A DNA stretch of 64,000 nucleotides from Niebla homalea (Eukaryota > Ascomycota > Lecanoromycetes > Lecanorales > Ramalinaceae). The translations under genes and the position numbers were made by a program. The notes under the pieces are model-generated. The model was not told the DNA's origin. It did not search any database and saw only the letters and a list, made by a program, of their open reading frames with translations. This document shows, piece after piece, positions 1 through 10,400 of the stretch. The stretch's first letter is position 1. The number at the start of each line of letters is the position of its first letter. Location: the NCBI GenBank assembly GCA_019925105.1, contig JAHGAU010000047.1, positions 57,367-121,366 of the forward strand, in the 5' to 3' direction.

Positions 1-1666
1 AAATTTAATAAATAAAATTATAAGAAGTTTTTATACCGTTTTAAATAAAGTAATTAAGTTTTTAAATATCGGATTTTATCGATTAAGTTATATTTAAAGA
101 AATTAAAACGGGTATTATTATAAATATTAAAGGCAGAAATAACTTTATAATCAGTTAAAAATAACGTCAGAAAAAAAACTTATTTAACCTATATAAATTA
201 AGGTATAACGCTTATTCCGAAAAAGTAATATAAATTACTTTAATTATATAATAATTAAATACCGGTAATATTATAAGGCCTTTACTTCTTAAGTTAAGAT
301 TACCGCTTAATTTAAATAGGTCCGGTACTTTTAATTAATAATATTATTTTACTTAAGGAATATAAAGATAATAATCTTAATAATAAAAATTATTATAAAT
401 ATGGTTAAGGAAGTTAATAACGTATAAATTATTATACCTTAAGTTTTTTAAGCGGACGGAAAAATACTCTATAAAGATTCCTATATATTTACCGGAGACA
501 TCTTAAACTTAAGCTATAAATATATTAAAAAACGTATTATGAATAACACTTTTTTATACTTATTATAATAAAAATTTAACGGATAATAAATATTAAATCT
601 GGAGGTAAGTATTATTAAAATATTCAGGGGTTTAAGATCGGACGTTAATAAATACTTTACCTAATTACTTAATTTATATATAACGTAGAGTTCTTTATAA
701 TTTATTTAAGGTATCTCTTAATTTATGCTTTTTATTATTAATGCGGTAAATACGTATAACTTAAGGTAAATACGTAAATCTCTATTAAAGTTTAAAAAGC
801 TATATTAATTAACTTATTAATTATCGTTAATCGTAAAGTATAAAACGTTTATTTTCAATAATCTTAAGCGTAACGTTTATTAAGTAAACTTTATAAATTC
901 TTTTATATTTATCTTATTAAATTAATTCTCCGGATAATTTAACTTAATAAATTTACGATTTAATATATACGTTCAAATTTCTATTAGCTTAATTATTATA
1001 TAGTTTATACTTTATAAGTTTACCTTTTCCTTTTTATCCGTACGACGTTATTACTTTAAATAATAGTTTTTTATATTAACTTTAAAATATTATTAAAAAG
1101 GCTAAAAAACGGTTTAAGGGCCGTATTTATTTTAATTTATTTATTATGGTTGAATATTACTATATTATTTTTAAAGCTACCGTAATATAGTTAACAATTA
1201 TAGATGAATATAAGTCCCGCTAATATTTACCATAAGTATAAGCTTAAATCCTTTAAAATATTAAAGTATATATTTACCTCCTTATAAATTGCTTTTATTT
1301 CGAATGTTTTTTACTCCCGCTTAAGTAAGTATATTATTAAGTACCTAAAATAAAATATCTATTTACTTATAAACTATATAAACCTCGGCCTTTTTTAATT
1401 AAATATCCTTTAATTTTATTATATTATTATAGGTAAAATCCTTAAAACGGGGTAAAAGCGTCTTCGTTACCTTATTACGTTTAATCGTTATTAAGCGGTA
1501 GTCCGGAGTATTATTATTTATAATAAAGGTTAAACTATTTAATTAAGCTTTAAGAATTTATAATAATAAACCTTTATTTACTTAAAATACCGTTTCTTCT
1601 TTAGTAACGTTTAACTCTATTAATTAATCTTAAACGATAAGCCGTTAATTAAAATTAATAATTTTC
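1..1666. other. RIP-saturated AT-rich block with plus-strand coding traces
   Basis: No intact gene. TpA-rich sequence in which frames are broken almost only by TAA/TAG. In the plus-strand frame starting at base 1, the stops fall at a spacing expected of former Gln/Trp codons, and the residues between them are rich in Lys, Pro and Asn, so this is probably a degraded mobile-element ORF. I recognise no family motif. The block is the flank into which the LTR element at 1672 inserted. Confidence 0.5.
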
Positions 1667-1671
1667 TTTTC

Positions 1672-1843
1672 TGTTAAGAACGTGATAAGTGTAATGTATG
1701 ATTGATATGATTGTTGAGTAGCTATGTATGCAGCTATGGATTTAAGGTGTATGCGCGCCAAGACCACCCGGGAGCTACCCGCTATGCTTATACCTACCGC
1801 AGACCGTAATATTATATATATACGTATATGCCGTTTTATAATA
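1672..1843 (-). repeat. LTR of element 1 (left copy)
   Basis: 172 bp, aligned base for base with 3680-3851. The first part of this copy keeps TpG (unmutated) while its last 40 bases are heavily converted to TpA; the partner copy shows the reverse. All differences seen are transitions. A 76-codon frame starting at 1724 runs across this LTR and its inner border and is a by-product, not a gene. Confidence 0.9.
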
Positions 1844-2099
1844 ATATGCCGGTTAAAAGATAAAAAAGCAATATCCTTATTATATATTATTACCCTTAAT
1901 ATAGTATTACTTATATCCTTATCGGTAGTAATTATAATATATTTAAAGTACTGAAAATACTAAAGAAGTGAAAAGAGTAAATAGTGGTAGCGTATAAGGC
2001 CGGTATTAAAATCGTATATTAAGGAATTGAAAAAACCGTAAGCCGGGATTTTATCGCAATCTACCCGGTTTATAGTCATAGATTTATAAGAGTTAAAAA

Positions 2100-3501
2100 G
2101 CTTAAAAATGAAATCTCCGGTATTTTACCGGTCGTATCTTAAGTGGGTTATTATTAAAACGGTATCTGTAGGAATTATTTATAGTTACCTCGCTTGCCGG
2201 GCTTATAAGACTATATAAAGCTATTATATTATTATATATTGTAATTATTATTAACGATATATATTATAAGTTCCTATTAATATTACTCGTTTACTATATA
2301 GTCTATCTCTTATTTATATTTATTATATACGTCTTCGTTTATATAATATATATAAGGTTAGCTTTAAATCGTCTTTTAAGGATTTATTAAGGCTTATTTA
2401 TAAAGAGGTTAATAAAGAGCTTATGGGGTAAATGATATTACTATTAATTAAGCATTTAATAATTATTATAATTTAAACTTCTAAGGCTTAAAGTTCTCGT
2501 ACTATATATACTATATATATTTACGAGAATTAAGCTGGTTAATAAAGGATTAAATATTATTAATAATAAGTTCTAAAAAGGTAAGCTATAAATTATATTT
2601 AATATATTAAAAAATTATAATAAACTTATTCAGCGTAATATAACTATTTAAATAGCGGAGTAATTTAAGTATTTCATAAAGGTAAATAATTAAATCTTTT
2701 TTATCCGCTGTATCTATACGTATATAACGTAATGTATCCAGCTTACGGAGGGCTTTAATGGGGTTTAATTTAAACTGTTTAATAAAAATATTAATAAAGT
2801 TATTAATTAAAGTAAACACTTTTTCAAGTATAGATCTCTTAAGCTCCGTTAATTTAGCTTTATATTATGTCTTAATTAAATTACGTAATTATAAACTAAT
2901 ATTTAATTAAATGATTTTATGGCCTCTTAACTCAGTAATTTAACGAATACGATTTATAAACGTATAGACGTTATTAAAGTACAAGGTTATAGGTCTTAAG
3001 CTCTTTACTTTGTTAACGTATATTAAGCGTGGTTATTGCTTAATTTACTAGTAAATTTAATGTAAAAAGGGTATTACCGATGTTAAAGGCTTGAGGAGGG
3101 ACTGGTGGATTTAATGGATTTAATAGATTTATTAAATTCGGTATATTAGTCTATGGATTTATAGGTGGTAAATTAAGTTCTTCAACGCTTGGTTAACACT
3201 ATTGACTATAAAGGACTTTTATAAGTTAATTAAATTTTATATTAATAAATCCTTTAATTATTATTAATAAGCTAGCGGCTTATTTATAAGTAAAGCCTAA
3301 GAGTAAGCTTATTTAAGTTTAAGTTAAGCTTTTAGCTTAAGCTTAAGTTTAAGCGATCTACGAGGGTATTCGGGTAAGTATATTATTATTATTATTACCG
3401 CCAACGAGCTCGTCTTCTATACCAGGCTTTAAGAATAAAGAGTTATTATTGGTAACTTTCTGTTTCTTCCTCCTTTATCTAAAAGGGTTTATTATCTTCA
3501 T
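2100..3501 (-). pseudogene. RIP-broken gag-like gene of element 1
   Basis: Structural (Gag-like) protein relic of the small LTR element. A minus-strand ATG at 3499-3501 opens a frame whose first 60 codons include a Lys/Arg-rich start, KPGIEDELVGG and an Asn run. The same frame continues to a Pro-rich stretch near 3080-3190 (NPPVPPQAFNIGNT). Further on, shifted by one base, 2607-2819 is open for 70 codons (KALRKLDTLRYIRIDTADKK...), helical and charged in the manner of capsid domains. Stops in between are TAA/TAG at likely former Gln codons. The family assignment rests on position and composition rather than a diagnostic motif; no protease, integrase or reverse transcriptase is visible. The downstream boundary is approximate. 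Confidence 0.5.
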
Positions 3502-3679
3502 AATATAAGAAGGCTCTGTGTTAAGGAGCTGGATATTAAGCTATACGGTAAAGTATTACCGGAGTAAGAATATTTAAGGTCTATATATCCATAGATATTG
3601 GGTATATATCGAAAGCTTAAATAAGCGTTACTATATATATAATGATATATAGAGAACCGACTCAGTTATTGCTATTATT

Positions 3680-3851
3680 TATTAAGAACGTAATAAGTAT
3701 AATATATGATTGATATAATTGTTAAGTAGCTATATATACAGCTATAGATTTAAGGTATATACGCGCCAAGACCACCTGGGAGCTACCCGCTATGCTTATA
3801 CCTACCGCAGACCGTGATGCTATGTACATGCGCATGCGCCGTTTCATAACA
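3680..3851 (-). repeat. LTR of element 1 (right copy, 5' LTR if minus-oriented)
   Basis: 172 bp partner of 1672-1843. The 3' half, near 3810-3850, preserves CpA/TpG that is mutated in the other copy. Just inside it, on the minus strand, lies an A/T-converted stretch similar to the TGGTA...GCAATAGC primer-binding-like sequence of the element at 5535, separated from the LTR by about two bases. Confidence 0.88.
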
Positions 3852-3856
3852 TTTTC

Positions 3857-5529
3857 GGAGTATTTAACGTTATTTTTTAATTTTTAAGCTTTATTATAGT
3901 ATTTAAGACCGCTATAAAGAAATTTTTTAACTTAATAAGGAAGGATCTTTTATGTTCGACGGAAAGTTATAGCGGTTTATACTTTAAATCTAACGGGTAT
4001 TTAATTTACGTAATTTATTTATTATTTATAATTAATATAATTTTTTCGGAGAATAATAATTATAAGAAAGTTAAAATAAAGTCCTTTACTTTTAAAGTTA
4101 TTAATAATTATCTTTAACGTTTTAAACCTTTATAAATTAAATATTATTAGTAATTTTAATTATTATTTCTTAATTTCTAAATACCGTAAAAAACGTAAAC
4201 TTAAAATAAAACCTTTTATTTTTCCTTTAATACTTATTATCCCTTATTATAAGGTCGGCGATCGGAAGAAGTTATTCCCCCTTTGAATATAAGTAAATGA
4301 ACCTTATTATTAAGAGCCGAAATTAATAAGTCCCTATTTTCAAAGCGAGAACATTAAGTAGCCTTTATATTATTGCCCAAGGATTCCGCTTATTTAAGGT
4401 ATTTTACTTACCGGCCTTAATAACGGTCCCCTTCTGGTTACGTAAGAAACGTTATAGCTCTTAATTACCGTATTACGTATTACGGTAAGACTACGTTAAT
4501 ATTAAAGGATCTCCTTTATTATTTACGTAAGAAGAATAAGAAGTTATATTTATTATAAAGTCGTCTTAAAGATCTTATAAGGGAGAATGGTTACTTAAGG
4601 TAAAAATTAACTTATTATAAGGATACTTATAAAATATTAATATGACTTTATAATTTTATCCGATATTTATATTAAGAAATAAAAATAACCCTTAATAAAG
4701 CGTTAAAAAGCGTTATTATATTAGAATAAAGATTAATCGATTATTAAATAAACTACGTTAATAACGGAAGTAGGGAGGAATAATTTTTTTAAATATATAA
4801 TTTTATATAAAAGGTAATATAGAATATTATTTTTTATAACGATTACCGAATATTTTCTTTATATCTTTAATATATAACGTATTTCTCTTTAAATATATTA
4901 TTCTTTTTAAGTATTTACGTTAATAATATTACGTTCCTATAACACTTTAATTAAAAGCTTATATATATTTAATACCCGAGTTTTTATTATTATATTAAGG
5001 TTAAATTAATTTTAAATATAATTACCGGCGTTAATTTATAAGGCAATTAAATTATAGATTACCCCGCTTACCGTTATAATCTTAAAGTAGGTAAAGAGCT
5101 GGTACGGATAATAATAAAATTAAATTTTATTAAATTTATAACGGCGCTTTAAGTAAATTTCTTACCGTATTAAAGTTTAAATTTAAATTAAAGAATATTA
5201 TATAAAGATATAGGCTTAAAGTCAAGTAAATACTCAGATAGGAATCTATAATTAATACTTAAATATTAAGATCCTTAACGAAAAAAGTCGTAATAAGTAA
5301 GTTTACCGAATTTCTTCCGATTATAATATATTCGTATTCCGTTAAAAAGAGTTTATTTATCTTTTATTTTTTATTAGGACCTATATAAATATAATGATAA
5401 ACCAAGGGGACTTATATATTTACGAGTATTAAATAAGTCCTTATAATTTTCTTTAAATTTGCGTATCCATTAAAGTAAGCGGTAAAGACGATAACGTTAA
5501 TTAAAGAGGACAATATTAGCGTAATTCTA
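3857..5529. other. RIP-saturated block between the two LTR elements
   Basis: No intact gene or RNA. AT-rich with short less-mutated spots near 4255-4440. Neither strand gives a frame with a family motif I can name. Probably older transposon debris. Confidence 0.5.
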
Positions 5530-5534
5530 TATAG

Positions 5535-5694
5535 TGTCACGGTATGGACCATGGGAGGATTCCTTGGCACGGAGCGGCCTTACCTTCTTCCGTATGCTTG
5601 GCGCATATACTCATATTGCGTACCTTCATAGCTAGGTAGTTATCATTTATATATTTATTACTTTATTATTATACATACCGCATTTCTCATAATA
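5535..5694 (+). repeat. 5' LTR of element 2
   Basis: 160 bp. The first roughly 75 bases (from CACGGTATGGACC onward) are identical in both LTRs and keep CpA/TpG, so RIP spared them. The last 60 bases are strongly TpA-converted in this copy. Confidence 0.9.
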
Positions 5695-5696
5695 AA

Positions 5697-5714
5697 TGGT
5701 AAGCAATAGCTAGA
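5697..5714 (+). promoter_or_regulatory. Putative primer-binding site of element 2
   Basis: TGGTAAGCAATAGCTAG starts two bases after the LTR, the usual offset for a tRNA-primed minus-strand start (TGG pairs with the CCA tail). A similar, more mutated stretch lies at the matching position of element 1. The tRNA species is not determined. Confidence 0.5.
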
Positions 5715-5865
5715 GTTTAACAGTTCCTATAGATTTAAATATAACCTTTATCTGCCTTAAGTTAAGGTGGTAACGTTATAGCTCTTATATAACCGCGTTA
5801 AACGTATTTCTCTAATACTTAAATCGTCGATCCCTTTAAAAGGCCTTTTAACGTTATCCTATTTT

Positions 5866-7089
5866 ATGTTTAAAGACGAATAAGGCCGTATTACTCGCTT
5901 AAGATAAATACCGCAATTTCCTTAAGACCCTTAGTAAAAACCTTAAAAGCTTAAAAAGAAAAAGCCTTTAAAAATAGTTAATAAAAATATTATTAAGGTA
6001 CTTACCGCTTAAATTAAAGCTATAAACGTGAATTTTAATATAAAATTCAATAACCTTTAAGTTAAAGTTACAGAACTTAAAAGGATACGTATACCTTCAG
6101 AAGAACGACGCCGTTGAAAATATTCAGTTAATAAGAATCTTAATAATAACGGTAATATCCTATAAAAAAAAGAAAAGGAGAAGTTTATATTTTTAGCCTT
6201 ATCCTCAAAAAAAGACCGCTTTTATATTAAAGAACTTGGATACTTTAATAATACCGGTAACGTCTATATCTTTATTAAGCGGCTTAAAATTATTTATAAA
6301 ATTAAGTCTATTAATTTCGTTAAAAAGTACTTAATCTTTACCTTTATAAATCCGAGTAAATTAAATGAGGCTTATAATTAGTAAACTTTAGAAATAAGTG
6401 ATATAACTTAAATAAAGCTCCTTAATAAAATAAGTCTTCTTTATAATACCTTTAAATCTCGGTTCGGTATTCTGGAGCATTAACTCCTTAATTAACTTAA
6501 TCAAATTCAATATATACGTAAAGACGCTATAAATTAAAAACCCGTAATTACGTTTATTGGTTAAGTTATAACTTTAACTAAGAAACTCAATTACAACCTA
6601 AAGAGTAAGTTATAATTAGCCTTTATTAAATTCGAGCCCTTTTTATAGAGTACCTTATTATTCCCTGGTTCAGATATGGATCTCTTTATATCCCAGGTAT
6701 AAATTCAGTAAATTATATGGTTTAAGTAATACCGTACCTATAATAAATCACTTTATTTATAGTAAGCGATATTAAATATTATTACCAATAATTATAATCG
6801 CGATAAACATTATAATAACGGCTATAATCGCGATAAACGTCTTTACCCACCCCGTAATAACTACTTAAATTAAGGCCCTTACCCTAAATAAAAGCTGCTT
6901 ATAGTAAATTAAATATTAATATATTAAACCGAGCCCATTAATAACGACGACTCTAGGCCTTTTCTTTACGTTCTTAATGATAACGTCCCTAAATACACTA
7001 AAGCCAACTTCGATAATACTCGTTAAAAAAGCTACGATCTTATTAATAAATAAGGATATTATTAACGTGCTTATAAGCTATTTAAGTAA
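5866..7089 (+). pseudogene. RIP-broken gag-like gene of element 2
   Basis: Starting from ATG at 5866, a single plus-strand frame can be followed without frameshift for about 408 codons to TAA at 7087-7089. It is interrupted by numerous TAA/TAG codons (likely former CAA/CAG) and one TGA. The order is: a basic Lys-rich N-terminal third; a middle of mixed helical character (about residues 100-280); then an Asn/Tyr/Arg-rich segment near 6783-6850 with two NYNRDK/GYNRDK repeats; then a Pro-containing C-terminus ending GYY.RAYKLFK. Length, basic/Asn-rich C-terminal part and position between LTRs fit a retroelement Gag. No Cys-His zinc knuckle can be read. Absence of pol motifs supports a gag-only element. 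Confidence 0.6.
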
Positions 7090-7366
7090 TAGTACCTTTA
7101 ATATACCACTCGGGAATATTTCGGAGATTACGTTTTTAAGCGATTTAACTTAATTATAATGCTTAAAAATTACGATTATTTCCTAAGTAAATTACGATAA
7201 TTATTCGGCTTATATTTTTCTCGGTTTTTTCATATGCGATTTCATTACCTTTTACTTCTTAACAACTATATATATAAATAACGTTATCTATATACTTAAG
7301 GTTTACTCTTGGTCACCTTTATTACCGAGGCTATTAAAATCCATAATGTTTTGTGGTAAATATGCT

Positions 7367-7382
7367 ACGACGTGGACGTCGT
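7367..7382. repeat. 16-bp palindrome near the 3' end of element 2
   Basis: ACGACGT-GG-ACGTCGT: two 7-bp arms around GG, about 20 bases before the right LTR. It is GC-rich and unmutated within RIP-converted sequence. It might be a hairpin in the element RNA; the function is unknown. Confidence 0.6.
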
Positions 7383-7400
7383 CTTTTTTTATGGGCATGC

Positions 7401-7560
7401 TATCACGGTATGGACCATGGGAGGATTCCTTGGCACGGAGCGGCCTTACCTTCTTCCGTATGCTTGGCGCACATACTTATATTGCGCACCTTCATAGCTA
7501 GGTAGCCATCATTCATACATTTATTACTTTATCACCATGCATACCGCATTTCTCGTAACA
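7401..7560 (+). repeat. 3' LTR of element 2
   Basis: 160 bp partner of 5535-5694, the less mutated of the two. It retains CATGCATACC and ends TCTCGTAACA. Differences from the left copy are transitions only. Confidence 0.9.
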
Positions 7561-7565
7561 TATAG

Positions 7566-8214
7566 GATAAGTAGCGCTTAATAGGACAATAGCATATATT
7601 ATATTAGACTGGATAATACCGCTTAATAATAAAAAGAACGTCTTAAATAACGAATAACTGTAGATTTACGATGTGGATTCTCGTAAGATCCGAAAATAAT
7701 TTATAATATTAACTACGGCCGTTATTTATAAAGGCCTTTAATCGCAATGGATTTAATATATACGCCGTATATTTATTATATAGCGTTGGTCTTAAAATTA
7801 AAGTAATATGTAAAAATAGGTATAAATAAATGCGCTTAATATAAAAGGCTTGGTTATATTGTTCCTTAACGTAATAACGCTGGTTTCGGTATTTATTATA
7901 GTAATCTTACGCTTATAATTTAAGTAACTTAAATGAGCCAAACTTCGGTTAAACAATTTTATTATCGTTATCACCTTAATAAGTTAACATAATTCTTTAC
8001 CAGCTTATATTAATAATTTAATAAATCTTTTAATTTAATTAAAGTATTACTATTATTATTAATAAGCTTAAGTTTATTCTGAAGCTCTTAAAGTTAAATC
8101 GTATAAACAAATATAATCCTTAATAAGGCCGGCTATTATCAGAAAGATTTAACGTTAATAAACGTTATTTTACTGCGTAAAGTAAACTTACTTTTATATT
8201 AAATAAAAAAAAGG
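7566..8214. other. RIP-mutated spacer
   Basis: No gene, RNA or repeat recognised. AT-rich sequence between element 2 and the minisatellite element. Confidence 0.5.
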
Positions 8215-8284
8215 TACCTTACCGAAACCCATAGGGTATAAAACACCCAGTTGACACCCAGTTGACGCTTGAAGCGGCTCCAAA

Positions 8285-8505
8285 ATACAAGCACCGTTAA
8301 CTCCGCGTTAAAAAAAAAGCGGGGTTAAAGTGAATTTTGAAAAAAAGCGGCGTTAATACGGCTTTAACGCGTCGTTAACGCGGCGTTAAAGTGAATTCTA
8401 AGAAAAAGCGGCGTTAACGCAACGTTAACGCGGCGTTAAAGTGAATTTCAAAAAAAAGCGGCGTCAACGCGGCGTCAACGCGGCGTCAAAGCGGCTTTGA
8501 AGTGA
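8285..8505 (+). repeat. Left decamer array, GCGGCGTYAA, with GTGAATTC spacers
   Basis: Repeats of GCGGCGTTAA and, nearer the interior, GCGGCGTCAA, organised in roughly 50-60 bp higher-order blocks each ending AAAGTGAATTC plus an A-run. The outer blocks are TTAA (RIP-type) and the innermost are TCAA (unmutated). The reverse complement of the decamer reappears at 10265-10330, so the two arrays form imperfect inverted arms. Confidence 0.8.
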
Positions 8506-8510
8506 ATTCC

Positions 8511-8526
8511 AAAAAAAAAAAAAAAA
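8511..8526 (+). repeat. Poly-A run (16)
   Basis: Uninterrupted A16 at the inner edge of the left decamer arm. A second poly-A run, on the same strand, lies at 10225-10247 next to the right arm. Confidence 0.9.
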
Positions 8527-8854
8527 GGGATTTTTAATAAATTACCAGATAATATTACTTTATTTAATTAATTATTTAATCTATTTTTCTATTTATTTAT
8601 ATAAAGGGCTTAATAAAGGGTTTACTAAGGGGCCTAATAAAGGGCCTGGTAAAGGGCCTGGTAAAGGACCTGGTAAAGGGCTTAATAAAGGGTTTGCTGA
8701 GGGTGGGGTAAACGTGCGGTAAAGGGCCTTGCTTACCTCCTCTCAGGTTCTCCATTTAAATCACAGTATTTTTCGGCCTGTTGCGGTAGGGGCATGCGGG
8801 TATCGGGCGTCGCATTATAGTGAAGGGCCTGGTGAAGGGTCTGGTAAAGGGCTT

Positions 8855-8989
8855 GCAGTAGGTGAGGGTGCAGTAGGTGAGGGTGCAGTAGGTGAGGGTG
8901 CAGTAGGTGAGGGTGCAGTAGGTGAGGGTGCAGTAGGTGAGGGTGCAGTAGGTGAGGGTGCAGTAGGTGAGGGCGCAGTAGGTGAGGGT
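8855..8989 (+). repeat. 15-bp minisatellite, 9 units
   Basis: Unit GCAGTAGGTGAGGGT, nine head-to-tail copies with a single GGGC variant. The reverse-complement form (CTACTGCACCCTCAC) recurs in copy B near 22800-23115. Confidence 0.95.
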
Positions 8990-8999
8990 GCAGAGGGCG

Positions 9000-9287
9000 C
9001 AAGAGGGTGAGGGTAAGGGTGATGGTGATGGTGAGGGTGATGAGGGTGATGGTGCAGTAGGTAGTGCAGGTGAGGGTGCAGGTGGTGGTAAAGGTGGTAG
9101 TGCAAGTGAGGACGCAGGTGAGGGTAGTAAGGGTGGTAAGTGAGGGTAAGGGTGAGGGTGCAAGTGAGGGTGGTAAGGGTGGTAAGGGTGGTAAGGGTGG
9201 TAAGTGAGGGTGCAAGTAAGGGTGCAAGTGAGGGTGCAAGTAAGGGTAAGGGTGAAGGTGATGAGGGTGGTGATAGAGATGAGGGTG

Positions 9288-9373
<86 letters not shown>

Positions 9374-9380
9374 AGTGCAG

Positions 9381-9466
<86 letters not shown>

Positions 9467-9950
9467 AGTGCAGGTGAGGCTGAGGGTGATGGTGAGGGTG
9501 GTAGTGCAGCTGGTGCAGGTGCAGGTGCAGGTCATAGTGAGGGTGATGAGGGTGATAAGGGTGATAGTGCAGGTGATGGTAATAGTGAGGGTGAGAGTGG
9601 TGGTGAGGGTGCAGGTAAGGGTGCAGGTGAGGGTGCAGGTAAGGGTGCAGGTGAGGGTGCAGGTAAGGGTGCAGGTGAGGGTGCAGGTGAGGGTGATGAT
9701 GAAGGTGATAAGGGTGATGAGGGTGATGAGGGTGATGAGGGTGATGTGGGTGATGAGGGTGATGAGGATGATGAGGGTGATGGTGAGGGTAAGGGTGCAG
9801 GTGCAGGTGATGGTGGTGGTGAGGGTGGTGCAGGTGATGGTGAGGGTGATCGTGCATATGAGGGTGGTGCAGGTGATGGTAAGGGTGATCGTGCATATGA
9901 GGGTGATGAGGGTGGTAAGGGTGGTAGTGCAGGTGAGGGTAAGTACGGGT
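9000..9950 (+). repeat. GGGTGA / GGGTGCAGGT / GGGTGATGA complex array
   Basis: Nearly 1 kb of G-run repeats. Pure (GGGTGA)n tracts lie at about 9291-9372 and 9381-9464. Mixed GGTGCAGGTAAG, GGTGATGAG and GGTGGTAAG variants surround them. Four or more GGG runs spaced by TGA recur throughout, matching the G-quadruplex pattern on the plus strand. Long open frames exist in two plus frames and two minus frames only because the units contain no stop; the predicted peptides are (EG)n, (RV)n, (HP)n and (TL)n. CpA/TpG is intact, unlike the surroundings. Confidence 0.95.
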
Positions 9951-10157
9951 AAGGGTGGTGGTAAGGTGCAGGTAAGGGTGGTGGTAAGGTGCAGGTAAGG
10001 GTGGTGGTAAGGTGCAGGTAAGGGTGGTGGTAAGGTGCAGGTAAGGGTGGTGGTAAGGTGCAGGTAAGGGTGGTGGTAAGGTGCAGGTAAGGGTGGTGGT
10101 AAGGTGCAGGTAAGGGTGGTGGTAAGGTGCAGGTAAGGGTGGTGGTAAGGTGCAGGT
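9951..10157 (+). repeat. 23-bp minisatellite, 9 units
   Basis: Unit AAGGGTGGTGGTAAGGTGCAGGT repeated nine times with essentially no divergence, suggesting recent expansion or homogenisation. Confidence 0.95.
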
Positions 10158-10224
10158 AAGGGTGTAGGTGAGGGTAAGGGTAAGGGCCAAAATGTCAATA
10201 AACAAGGCCCAGCCTTACCACGGT

Positions 10225-10247
10225 AAAAAAAAAAAAAAAAAAAAAAA
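10225..10247 (+). repeat. Poly-A run (23)
   Basis: Uninterrupted A23 between the G-rich arrays and the right decamer arm of copy A. Confidence 0.9.
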
Positions 10248-10264
10248 GAAAGAGTCGTATTCGT

Positions 10265-10400
10265 AAAGCCGCGTTGACGCCGCTTTGAAGCCGCTTTGAA
10301 GCCGCTTTGAAGCCACTTTAACGTTACTTTGAATTAAAAGCTACTTTAACGTCCCTTTAACGGGTCTTTTAATTATAAGCCGCGTTGACTACCAGTTGAC
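10265..10400 (-). repeat. Right decamer arm of copy A
   Basis: GCCGCGTTGACGCC followed by GCTTTGAAGCC repeats, which on the minus strand read GGCTTCAAAGC and GCGGCGTCAACGC, the inverted counterpart of 8460-8505. CCAGTTGAC at 10392-10400 matches the same orientation as 8248-8256 and 8258-8266, so the outermost motif is a direct rather than inverted repeat. Confidence 0.75.

Larger units (their letters stand above)
1667..3856 (-). mobile_element. Complete small gag-only LTR retrotransposon (element 1), including TSD
   Basis: The element proper is 1672-3851 (2,180 bp). Two 172-bp direct repeats start with TGTTA (TATTA in the right copy) and end with TAACA (TAATA in the left copy). TTTTC occurs immediately outside both ends (1667-1671 and 3852-3856), a classic 5-bp target-site duplication. 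The internal part is only about 1.84 kb, too short for gag plus pol. Minus-strand orientation is inferred from the gag-like frame and from a primer-binding-like stretch just inside the right LTR that resembles the one in the element at 5535. It is probably non-autonomous and would need enzymes from another element. RIP has broken every frame, so it is dead. Confidence 0.9.
5530..7565 (+). mobile_element. Complete small gag-only LTR retrotransposon (element 2), including TSD
   Basis: The element proper is 5535-7560 (2,026 bp) with 160-bp LTRs. It begins TGTCAC (TATCAC in the right LTR) and ends GTAACA (ATAATA in the left LTR). TATAG flanks both ends (5530-5534 and 7561-7565), a perfect 5-bp target-site duplication. 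A putative primer-binding site begins with TGG at 5697, two bases inside the left LTR, giving plus-strand orientation. The 1.7-kb interior holds one gag-like frame and no visible pol, so the element was probably non-autonomous. The LTR sequence differs from element 1, but size, termini and primer-binding-like sequence suggest a related group. Confidence 0.9.

Noticed and set aside
1724..1954. 76-codon plus-strand frame
   Set aside because: It starts inside the left LTR of element 1 and runs into RIP-mutated DNA on the strand opposite to the gag-like gene.
9291..9464. (GGGTGA)n as a variant telomere repeat
   Set aside because: It lies inside a TIR-bounded element, is mixed with 15-, 9- and 23-bp units, and occurs twice in opposite orientation; nothing places it at a chromosome end.
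8855..10157. CRISPR-like array
   Set aside because: Units are contiguous with no unique spacers and the context is eukaryotic transposon DNA.
8733..10205. 490- and 480-codon minus-strand frames and 264- to 270-codon plus-strand frames
   Set aside because: They are stop-free in several frames of both strands because the repeat units lack stop codons; peptides are (HP)n, (TL)n, (EG)n, (RV)n. No start context, domain or codon bias argues for a protein.
8248..10400. CCAGTTGAC at both edges as a 9-bp target duplication (MULE-like)
   Set aside because: It occurs twice at the left side, and comparison with copy B places the ends further out at TA-CCTTAC, so it is more likely a subterminal repeat.
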